A stretch of 48,828 nucleotides of DNA, taken from contig CAMDQC010000019.1 of assembly GCA_945905735.1 (NCBI GenBank), positions 1 through 48,828 on the forward strand. Reading direction: 5' to 3'. Source of the DNA: Prosthecobacter debontii. Lineage in GTDB: Bacteria > Verrucomicrobiota > Verrucomicrobiia > Chthoniobacterales > Chthoniobacteraceae. The position numbers and the translations under genes were made by a program. Of this stretch, positions 42,287-48,828 are shown piece by piece (the first letter of the stretch is position 1; each line of letters opens with the position of its first letter). A model generated the notes under the pieces. It had not been told where the DNA came from, made no database searches, and worked only from the letters and a program-made list of their open reading frames with translations.

Positions 42287-44638
42287 ATGAAAGTATCACT
42301 CAATTGGCTCCGCGAACTCGTCGAACTTCCCCCGACCGTGCCTGCGCTCGTGGATTTGCTCACGATGGCGGGCGTGGAGGTCGAGGGGATTGAATCGCGT
42401 GGCGCGGATTTTCCGTTCGTCGTCGTCTGTCAACTCGTCTCGCAAGCAAAACACCCGAACGCCGATCGGCTCAATGTTTGCCAGGTGGACGAAGGCACGG
42501 GAACGCTCCGGCAGATTGTCACCGGCGCGAGCAACCAACAGGTGGGAGACAAAATCCCGCTCGCACAACCCGGCGCAGTGCTGCCCGGCAATTTCAAAAT
42601 CAAGGCGGGCAAACTCCGCGACGTGGATTCCAACGGAATGCTCTGTTCGGCGAAGGAGCTGAATCTCGCCGAGGATGCAGAGGGGCTTTTCATCCTGCCG
42701 ACGGATGCCCGCATCGGCGCGCCGATTTCCGAGGTATTCAAAGCGGACACGATTCTCGATTTGGAAGTCACACCGAACCGGCCTGATTTGCTGAGCGTCA
42801 CCGGCATCGCCCGCGAAATCGCGACACTCACCGGCAAGACGCTAAACTTCACGCGGCACGCAGGAGCACTACCTGCGGAGGCCGGTGGAATCGTCGTGGA
42901 AGACGCCGCACTTTGTGCGCTCTACACGGCGCGACGCATCGACGGTGTGAAGGTGGGCGAGTCACCGGACTGGCTACGGGCGAAGCTGGAAGCAGTCGGC
43001 CTGCGCTCCATCAACAACATCGTGGACATCACGAATCTCGTGTTGCTCGCCTCCGGCCAGCCGCTCCACGCGTTCGACGCCGACAAGCTCGACGGCGCGC
43101 TGAAAGTGCGGGTCGCAACGGAAGGCGAGGAGTTCGTCGCGCTCGACGGCAAAACTTACAAGCTCACCGCCGGACAACTCGTCATCGCCGACCAGCGCCG
43201 GGCCGTGGCTATCGCGGGCGTCATGGGCGGCGAGGAAACGGGCGTCACCGAAAGCACAAAAAACATCGTGGTGGAGAGCGCCGCATTTTCGCCGCAGAGC
43301 ATTCGCCGCACATCTCGGGCTCTCGTACTTTCGAGCGATTCCAGCTATCGCTTCGAACGCGGCGTGGATGTCGAAGGAGTCGTTCCCGCAAGCGAGAAGG
43401 CGACACAGCTCGTTCTGGAACTCGCAGGAGGAACGGCTGGAGAATTGAAAGGCGTCGGAACGACAACTGCCGTCCGCTCCGCAATTCCGCTGCGTTCCGC
43501 GCGCATCACCACGCTGCTCGGCGTGGAAGTCGCGGACTCCCGCGTCGATGAAATCCTCACCGGATTCGGCCTCGCAAAAACGGACGCTGGATGGGTGCCG
43601 CCGAGCTTCCGCGCCGACCTCACACGCGAAGTCGATCTCATCGAGGAAATCGCCCGTGTCGTCGGGATGGACGCGATTCCTGCGAAAGTTCAGGCGCGTT
43701 TCGCCAGCGCGAGCGGCTCGGATCGCAACTACGACCGCTCCATGACGCTCCGCCGCGCCTTTGCCGCACAGGGGCTCCACGAGGCACGCAGCATCACGCT
43801 CGTTCCATCGCAACCGCTCGGACTCGCCTATACCCGCACCGCGTCGGAGAACTGCCTGCGCGTGAAAAACCCGATGCTCGAAGAACAGGTCGTCCTTCGC
43901 CCCGCACTCATCCACGGGCTGCTCACCGCAGTCCGCGACAACGTCCGGGCCGGTGCAAAATCGGTGCGGCTGTTTGAGATTGGCCGCGTCTTCCATACGC
44001 AGCGCCCCGAGGAATTTCTCCACGCCGCCGTCGCCATCTCAGGCATTCTCGGCGAGCGGACCTGGCGCGCCGCCGAAGCCGGAAACGCCGACCTCTTTGA
44101 CCTCAAGTCACTGCTCGCAACCGTGTTGGGCACCGGCATCTCTTTCGAAAAGGACGAGAACCCCGCCCTCGCCCTTGCCCTCGTCGTGAAAATGAACGGT
44201 AAACCGTGCGGTTTCGCCGGACAGCTCTGGCCCGCAGACGCTCGCGCGCTCGACTCTGCAGCGCCGGTCCTCTTCGCCGAGATTGACCTTACCGCGATGT
44301 GGAAAGCCTCGTCGCCCGACGCAGCAAAGAAGTACCGCGAAATCCCGCGCTTCCCCGCGACGACGCGAGACATCGCCATGCTCGCCCCACTGAAGCTCGC
44401 ACACGCGCAGGTCGCCGAGACACTCGCAAAAGCCAACGAACCGCTGCTCGCAGGCGTAGAGCTTTTCGACGTCTTCACAGACGCCACAGGCGCGAAAATA
44501 CCTACCGACCAAAAGTCGCTCGCCTACTCGCTCACCTACCGCAGCGCCGACCGCACGCTCACAGCAGACGAAGTCAACGCCGCGCACACGAAGCTCAAAG
44601 ATCGCCTCAAAACGCTAGGGGTCACACTCCGCGAATAA
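42287..44638 (+). CDS. pheT: Phenylalanine-tRNA ligase beta subunit
   Basis: This 783-aa subunit starts at ATG 42287. Domains in order are B1 (about 1-40, MKVSLNWLRELV), the tRNA-binding OB fold (about 41-150, with LNVCQVDEGTG and LLCSAKEL-like segments), B3/B4 with editing-site residues (about 210-400), B5 (about 405-475), the catalytic-like core (about 480-680), and the C-terminal FDX-ACB domain (about 690-783, REIPRFPATTRDIAML) that binds the anticodon region. Length is normal. It is separated from pheS by the nucleotidyltransferase cassette, with 55 bp to the end of that gene, and so may have its own promoter. Confidence 0.97.
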   Translation: MKVSLNWLRELVELPPTVPALVDLLTMAGVEVEGIESRGADFPFVVVCQLVSQAKHPNADRLNVCQVDEGTGTLRQIVTGASNQQVGDKIPLAQPGAVLPGNFKIKAGKLRDVDSNGMLCSAKELNLAEDAEGLFILPTDARIGAPISEVFKADTILDLEVTPNRPDLLSVTGIAREIATLTGKTLNFTRHAGALPAEAGGIVVEDAALCALYTARRIDGVKVGESPDWLRAKLEAVGLRSINNIVDITNLVLLASGQPLHAFDADKLDGALKVRVATEGEEFVALDGKTYKLTAGQLVIADQRRAVAIAGVMGGEETGVTESTKNIVVESAAFSPQSIRRTSRALVLSSDSSYRFERGVDVEGVVPASEKATQLVLELAGGTAGELKGVGTTTAVRSAIPLRSARITTLLGVEVADSRVDEILTGFGLAKTDAGWVPPSFRADLTREVDLIEEIARVVGMDAIPAKVQARFASASGSDRNYDRSMTLRRAFAAQGLHEARSITLVPSQPLGLAYTRTASENCLRVKNPMLEEQVVLRPALIHGLLTAVRDNVRAGAKSVRLFEIGRVFHTQRPEEFLHAAVAISGILGERTWRAAEAGNADLFDLKSLLATVLGTGISFEKDENPALALALVVKMNGKPCGFAGQLWPADARALDSAAPVLFAEIDLTAMWKASSPDAAKKYREIPRFPATTRDIAMLAPLKLAHAQVAETLAKANEPLLAGVELFDVFTDATGAKIPTDQKSLAYSLTYRSADRTLTADEVNAAHTKLKDRLKTLGVTLRE

Positions 44639-44643
44639 ACACG

Positions 44644-45450
44644 CTAAACCGTCACTTGCCCGTCGAACGTGAAGTCCGCCGGGCCAGTGAGCGTGACATT
44701 TTTCCACCCGTCGCTCTCTTTTTCAAAGCCGACCTGCATCGTATCGCCGCCGCGCACGAGCACGCTGACAGGCGATGGAGCGTAAGTGATGCCAGCCCAA
44801 AGCAGAGCTGCCGCAGTAAGGCCGGTGCCGCAGGCCAACGTCTCATCTTCCACTCCGCGCTCGTAGGTGCGGATGGAGATTCCGCCTCCGGGAAGCTCGC
44901 CGATGAAGTTTGCGTTCGTCCCCTTTGGTGCGAAGTGCGGGTGGTGCCGCAGCGCGCGACCGAGCCGGACAATGTCCGTGTTTTCCAAGTCTTTCACGAA
45001 GACTACCGCGTGTGGTACGCCTGTGTTTAGAAAGTGAACGGCCAGCTTTTCACCCGCCACGAGCAGCTCCACGGGCGGAGCGTACGAGTGCGGCTTGGAC
45101 ATGGAAAGTCGCACATTTTCGCCGATCAGTTCGGCGCCTATAACTCCCGCGAGCGTCTCGAATCGAACCGCGCCGGTTTTGCCCGACACCCGACTGGCAA
45201 ACCGCGCAAAACAGCGCGCTCCGTTGCCGCACATTTCAGCCTCGCCGCCGTCCGCGTTGTAATAGCGCATCTTGAAATCCGCGCCGTCCGTTGCGGGCTC
45301 CACCGCTATGAGTCCATCGCCACCGACGCCACGATGGCGGTCGCAAATGCGAGCAATCGCAGCCTTATCAAGCGAGTGGTTGAGAGAGCGGTTATCCAGC
45401 ATCACGAAGTCGTTTCCGGCTCCGTTCATTTTCGTAAAAGAAAGCATCAT
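44644..45450 (-). CDS. dapF: Diaminopimelate epimerase
   Basis: This 268-aa enzyme converts LL- to meso-diaminopimelate for lysine and peptidoglycan synthesis. The start is ATG 45450, or the next Met at 45447. The N-terminal motif TKMNGAGNDFVMLDNR is present. The two catalytic cysteines are both there: Cys74 (MCGNGARC) and Cys207 (LACGTG). NADGGEAEMC and PHAVVF motifs support the call. It is convergent with pheT, 5 bp apart, and appears to be a single-gene unit. Confidence 0.97.
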   Translation of the reverse strand: MMLSFTKMNGAGNDFVMLDNRSLNHSLDKAAIARICDRHRGVGGDGLIAVEPATDGADFKMRYYNADGGEAEMCGNGARCFARFASRVSGKTGAVRFETLAGVIGAELIGENVRLSMSKPHSYAPPVELLVAGEKLAVHFLNTGVPHAVVFVKDLENTDIVRLGRALRHHPHFAPKGTNANFIGELPGGGISIRTYERGVEDETLACGTGLTAAALLWAGITYAPSPVSVLVRGGDTMQVGFEKESDGWKNVTLTGPADFTFDGQVTV

Positions 45451-45516
45451 CCCAACTGCGATAACATGGAGACGGTTAAGCGTCCACGGCGTTGATGGAT
45501 TCCCAGTCTGATCGAA

Positions 45517-46419
45517 TTACTCGGCAGTCGAAGCGCGGGGTATTTTCTGGCGAAAGTCAGTAGGGGATTGGCCGGTGATCCGGCGAAACATTCGGTTGAA
45601 ATGAGTGAGGGAGGCAAAGCCGGATTCATAGGCGATCTCGGTAATGCGAGCCTGTGGGTTGGCGAGAAGTTTTTTGGCTTTTGCGATGCGCACCATGGAG
45701 AGGTATTGGGTGAAAGTCATGCCGGTTGCGCGTTTGAAGGTCTTGCAGAAGTGGAACGTGCTGGCGTGGACGCAACGGGCGATTTCCGTGAGGGTCAGCT
45801 CTTCAGCGCTGCGTTCTTCGATAATTTTACGTGCGCGTTCGACGAGCGGAGGCTCGGCGTGGGTCTGCTGGGTGGCGATTTGCTCCGCAGCAAGCGAGAG
45901 ATGCTGGGCGAAAACTTCGAGCAGCTTGAGGACGGCGGTATATTGTTTTTGCTCAATGGTACGGGTGCCGAAATACGCTTTTTCGAGAGTATCCCAATCA
46001 ACATCAGCCCCACCCTTCTTTAGAAACGTAGTGACTCGACGGAAGTCCGTTGGAGTGAGTTTCTTCAAGGCGATTTGCCCAGTCTGAAGGTAGCCGAGGA
46101 CTTTTTCTCCGAGGCTGACGGGCACGACGGAGTCAGTGAGACCAGCGATGCAGATTTCAGTACGAGTTTGACCGTTTACTCCAGAGGAGGCGAGTTTCTC
46201 CTGTAATTCCACACACATGCGGCATCCGGGTTCGCTTTCAGCCATGTGGGTGCAGAACGCATTGGCAGCAGCACTTCCGCGCATCCCGACACGCTTCTGG
46301 CCGACGGGAGCGTACTTGAGAGGCATCCCTGTCGCCTCAGAAAATGCACGTTCGTAGTCGAGCAATATTTTCGATTGCGAGAGTTTCTCGGAAATAGCGG
46401 ATGCCTCGGGCAAATTCAT
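45517..46419 (-). CDS. AraC-family regulator with N-terminal PocR sensory domain
   Basis: This is a 300-aa protein. The PocR domain (about 15-165) has a conserved cysteine set: Cys56 (AFCTHM), Cys66 and Cys69 (PGCRMCVE), plus Cys90, which suggests metal or redox sensing; PocR domains are also proposed to bind small organic ligands. The AraC DNA-binding domain fills the C-terminus (about 195-295): two helix-turn-helix units, with LTLTEIARCVHASTFHFCKTF and ITEIAYESGFASLTHFNRMFRR. It is divergent from the cytochrome oxidase genes at 46528 onwards, which it may regulate. That target is inferred from position. Confidence 0.92.
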   Translation of the reverse strand: MNLPEASAISEKLSQSKILLDYERAFSEATGMPLKYAPVGQKRVGMRGSAAANAFCTHMAESEPGCRMCVELQEKLASSGVNGQTRTEICIAGLTDSVVPVSLGEKVLGYLQTGQIALKKLTPTDFRRVTTFLKKGGADVDWDTLEKAYFGTRTIEQKQYTAVLKLLEVFAQHLSLAAEQIATQQTHAEPPLVERARKIIEERSAEELTLTEIARCVHASTFHFCKTFKRATGMTFTQYLSMVRIAKAKKLLANPQARITEIAYESGFASLTHFNRMFRRITGQSPTDFRQKIPRASTAE

Positions 46420-46527
46420 AGAGAGACTATTACATCGTGGTGAGTCTCACGGCAATGCAACGGAGGGTGATTTTTTCACAATCGGCGGTGAGCGTGGAAC
46501 GACGTCCCTGAGCAGAGTTCTCCCGTG

Positions 46528-46743
46528 ATGGCAGCAAAGTCAGATAACTCCGAGCCCGACGCCGTGCCTTGTGGGCGGTGTGGGCAATGCCGCTGTGGAA
46601 AGAATCGCGCGGCTCCGCCTGGAAACGAAACGGCATTCCGTGCCGCTCACGCGACCATGTCGCATTCTGCTACCATCACAGCGATACCCGCTGTGGGCGG
46701 CGCGGAATCCCGTTTCGTCCCGGCGTTCGGAGAAGGTGTATGA
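46528..46743 (+). CDS. Small Cys-rich reading frame upstream of the ccoS-like gene (doubtful)
   Basis: This is a 71-aa frame with a PCGRCGQCRCGKN cluster near residues 15-27 that could bind a metal. Its stop overlaps the ccoS-like start (ATGA). Against it, the second half lies within an inverted repeat: 46625-46640 matches the reverse complement of 46703-46718 at 15 of 16 positions, with another hairpin inside (46677-46695). The frame may therefore be a chance reading of a small repeat or leader structure. I do not recognise a family. Confidence 0.35.
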   Translation: MAAKSDNSEPDAVPCGRCGQCRCGKNRAAPPGNETAFRAAHATMSHSATITAIPAVGGAESRFVPAFGEGV

Positions 46744-46901
46744 ACGTCCTAGCGTTGACTATTTTTGTCGGGCTGCTGCTCGTGCTGTTCTTCGTAGTGT
46801 TGTGGATCGTGTCGGCGTGCGATCCGCGCCAATTCAGCGATCGCGACGCTTTGCTCCCGCTAGAACCTGATTCTCCTCCGTCTCAATTATCCGACTCATG
46901 A
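46740..46901 (+). CDS. ccoS: CcoS-like cbb3 oxidase assembly protein
   Basis: This 53-aa protein is one membrane helix (about 4-26) followed by CDPRQFSDRDALLPLEPD. The QFSD-x-D pattern after the helix matches the QFDDLD region of CcoS, a small protein needed to load cofactors into cbb3 oxidase. A good ribosome-binding site (GGAGAAGG) precedes ATG 46740. It overlaps the ccoN start at 46898 by 4 bp (ATGA), which supports the assignment strongly. The helix carries Cys27 just outside the membrane. Confidence 0.82.
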   Translation: MNVLALTIFVGLLLVLFFVVLWIVSACDPRQFSDRDALLPLEPDSPPSQLSDS

Positions 46902-48697
46902 TTACCGCAGCTACCGGCACAAAAATCCGCATCGAATACGACGACACGCCCGTAAGGCAGTTCATGATAGCGTCCATCTTTTGGGGCATCATAGGGATGC
47001 TCGTCGGCGTGCTGATCGCCACGCAACTCGGCGTCTGGGAGGCAAATTTCAAGACATCGTGGCTGACGTTTGGCCGATTGCGCCCGCTACACACAAACGC
47101 GGTCATCTTTGCATTCGTCGGCAATATGATGTTTGCCGGGGTTTACTACTCCACTCAGCGGCTCGTGAAGGCATGCACAGCTTCAAAACTCCTCTCGCAA
47201 ATTCACTTCTGGGGTTGGCAGCTCATCATTGTCGCGGCGGCGATCACACTCCCACTCGGCCTGACACGCGGGAAGGAATACGCAGAACTGATCTGGCCGA
47301 TTGATATCGCCGTCGCGCTCATCTGGGTGGTCTTCGCGATCAATTTCTTCTGGACGCTCGCTCGCCGCAACGAGCCGAGCCTCTACGTGGCGATCTGGTT
47401 TTACATCGCGACGATCATCACCGTGGCGATGCTCTACATCGTCAATCATCTCTCGATCCCGACGAGTTGGACACACAGCTATCCGATCTTCGGCGGCGTT
47501 CAGGATGCGCTCGTGCAATGGTGGTACGGGCATAACGCCGTCGCGTTCTTCCTCACGACGCCGATCCTCGGCATCATGTATTACTTTCTGCCGAAAGCGG
47601 CGGAGCGCCCGGTTTACAGCTACCGCCTGAGCATTGTTCACTTTTGGTCGCTCGTATTCATCTACATCTGGGCGGGACCTCACCATCTTCTAAATACCTC
47701 GCTGCCCGTCTGGCTCCAGTCGCTCGGAATGATTTTCTCGCTCATGCTCTGGGCTCCTAGCTGGGGCGGAATGCTCAACGGCCTCCTCACGCTGCGCGGT
47801 GCTTGGCACAAACTCCGCACGGATCACGTCCTGAAATTTTTCGTGGCGGCTGTGACATTCTACGGAATGGCGACATTCGAGGGGCCTCTGATGTCCATCC
47901 GTTCGGTGAACGCCCTCTCGCATTACAGCGACTGGACCATTGCACACGTCCATGGCGGCGCGCTCGGATGGAACGGCTTTATGGCCGCGGGAATGTTCTA
48001 CTGGCTCGCCCCGCGACTCTGGAAACGCCCACTGCACTCGCCGGCTGCCGCGAACATGCACTTTTGGCTCGGGACCGTCGGCATTCTCATCTACATGCTC
48101 TCGATGTATGTCTCCGGTATCACGCAGGGCCTGATGCTCGGCGCGACAAAGGAAAATGGCACAGTGCTCGAATACCCAAACTTTCTCGACGCCGTGACCT
48201 CCACGAAAGTGCTCATGCACGTTCGAGCACTTGGCGGGTTGATGTATCTCATCGGCTTCATCATGCAGGCGTGGAACATTTGGAAAACCGCGAGAGGGGC
48301 TGAAAAAGTGAACGGAAGCGTGGAAGTTTTTGTAGCAGAAAAGACAGCGCAGATGAGCATTCGCGGCAGCTTTGTGAATGCGCCGGTCATCTACTCCACA
48401 CTACTCATCCTCTTCGCCGCCGGGTGGGCCGCACTTCCGACCGCAGTGAGCGGGCTGTGTATCGTAGGCTTTCTCGGCACCGCCGCAGCGATGAGCATGA
48501 GCGTCGAATTCTCCAAGGCAGGCTGGGGCGCGTGGTACGAGCGGCTTCTAGCGAATGCGCTGCCTTTCACCCTATTGACGACGGTCGCCGTTTTTATCGG
48601 CGGCCTCGTACAGATTATCCCCACAGTGATGGTGAATACTGCGGGCAACACCGAGGGTGTGCGGCAAATTCCTTACACGCCGCTAGGGAAACGCTGA
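46898..48697 (+). CDS. ccoN: cbb3 cytochrome c oxidase: CcoN fused to the start of CcoO, truncated
   Basis: This is a 599-aa protein. Residues 1 to about 480 are subunit I, with heme and copper ligands His65, His212, His262/His263 and His350/His352. Residues 488-545 are extra membrane helices, and about 550-596 reproduce the N-terminal helix of CcoO (VFIGGLVQIIP, GVRQIPYTPL). In full fusions this is followed by the heme c domain with a CxxCH site. Here the frame ends three codons later (GKR, stop), so the c domain is lost. The break coincides with a possible insertion at 48686. It would be the catalytic subunit of a high-affinity oxidase that receives electrons from cytochrome c. Confidence 0.93.
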   Translation: MITAATGTKIRIEYDDTPVRQFMIASIFWGIIGMLVGVLIATQLGVWEANFKTSWLTFGRLRPLHTNAVIFAFVGNMMFAGVYYSTQRLVKACTASKLLSQIHFWGWQLIIVAAAITLPLGLTRGKEYAELIWPIDIAVALIWVVFAINFFWTLARRNEPSLYVAIWFYIATIITVAMLYIVNHLSIPTSWTHSYPIFGGVQDALVQWWYGHNAVAFFLTTPILGIMYYFLPKAAERPVYSYRLSIVHFWSLVFIYIWAGPHHLLNTSLPVWLQSLGMIFSLMLWAPSWGGMLNGLLTLRGAWHKLRTDHVLKFFVAAVTFYGMATFEGPLMSIRSVNALSHYSDWTIAHVHGGALGWNGFMAAGMFYWLAPRLWKRPLHSPAAANMHFWLGTVGILIYMLSMYVSGITQGLMLGATKENGTVLEYPNFLDAVTSTKVLMHVRALGGLMYLIGFIMQAWNIWKTARGAEKVNGSVEVFVAEKTAQMSIRGSFVNAPVIYSTLLILFAAGWAALPTAVSGLCIVGFLGTAAAMSMSVEFSKAGWGAWYERLLANALPFTLLTTVAVFIGGLVQIIPTVMVNTAGNTEGVRQIPYTPLGKR

Positions 48698-48826
48698 ATA
48701 AAGCGAGTTGAGCAGAGAAGCGCGAGGCAGGGTGGTAGTGAGTGGGGTTCTGAGGCGGAAAGTCATCGAGAAATTGCTGTTTTTGCCCCGTTTTGGTGCG
48801 ATGCGGGCACGGTCAAGCCGTGAGGG
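48683..48826 (-). other. Possible end of a mobile element entering from the right edge (tentative)
   Basis: On the minus strand an open frame of 47 codons enters from the right edge and stops at TAG 48685-48683, exactly where the CcoO similarity on the plus strand ends. Its basic composition (RIAPKRGKNSNF...) is like that of transposase C-termini, but no family motif can be named. The plus-strand sequence from 48686 begins GGGAAACGCTGAATAAA, which could be a terminal repeat. If so, an insertion sequence interrupts the ccoNO gene. Nothing else is visible in the last 131 bp. Confidence 0.3.
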
Positions 48827-48828
48827 CG

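Overview
The window (48.8 kb, GC-rich, mostly densely packed genes with many 1-8 bp start/stop overlaps) looks like chromosomal DNA of a member of the Verrucomicrobiota or a close PVC-group relative. The reasons are a DUF1501 / DUF1549-DUF1553 secreted pair, a cytochrome b fused to two cytochrome c domains, a cbb3 CcoN that runs into CcoO sequence, and a Wzx/Wzy-type exopolysaccharide cluster with a tyrosine autokinase. The phylum call is an inference from gene content; no rRNA or tRNA gene was seen.

Layout. 1-9.1 kb: a secreted Gfo/Idh/MocA oxidoreductase (cut by the edge), a YHS/TRASH-like lipoprotein, the DUF1501 and DUF1549/DUF1553 pair, an outer-membrane barrel with a FecR-domain surface or periplasmic protein, an esterase and a TPR protein. 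9-14.2 kb: an MFS transporter, a response regulator with a DUF4388 output domain, the run BSP-type metallopeptidase - cmk - plsC, and a COQ7-like di-iron protein. 14.2-16.2 kb: a lone succinate dehydrogenase/fumarate reductase flavoprotein. 16.2-32.8 kb: a 13-gene minus-strand exopolysaccharide locus (outer-membrane barrel, SLBB export protein, BY-kinase, flippase, acyltransferase, sulfotransferase, three glycosyltransferases, methyltransferase, MBOAT with its SGNH-like partner, and polymerase/ligase). It implies a sulfated and acylated polysaccharide made by a Wzx/Wzy-like route. No initiating phosphoglycosyltransferase is present.

32.8-38.3 kb: a GAF protein, a coupled pair of tiny genes (the second apparently frameshifted), a small lipoprotein, a D,D-carboxypeptidase overlapping a 6-phosphofructokinase, folD, and a small-protein/HNH-nuclease pair. 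38.3-48.8 kb: the cytochrome b-c-c fusion, pheS and pheT separated by a nucleotidyltransferase two-gene cassette, dapF, a PocR-AraC regulator, and divergently from it a ccoS-like gene and a CcoN-CcoO fusion that stops just before the cytochrome c part, possibly because of a mobile-element insertion at the right edge.

The non-coding DNA is informative. Two intergenic gaps inside the exopolysaccharide locus hold head-to-head hairpin pairs flanked by GTAG/CTAC, the architecture of REP/BIME elements. Three other gaps hold palindromes built from 7-bp tandem units, each placed directly after the stop codon of a minus-strand gene. Further inverted repeats lie at 628-649, 36551-36628, 40219-40245 and 46625-46718.
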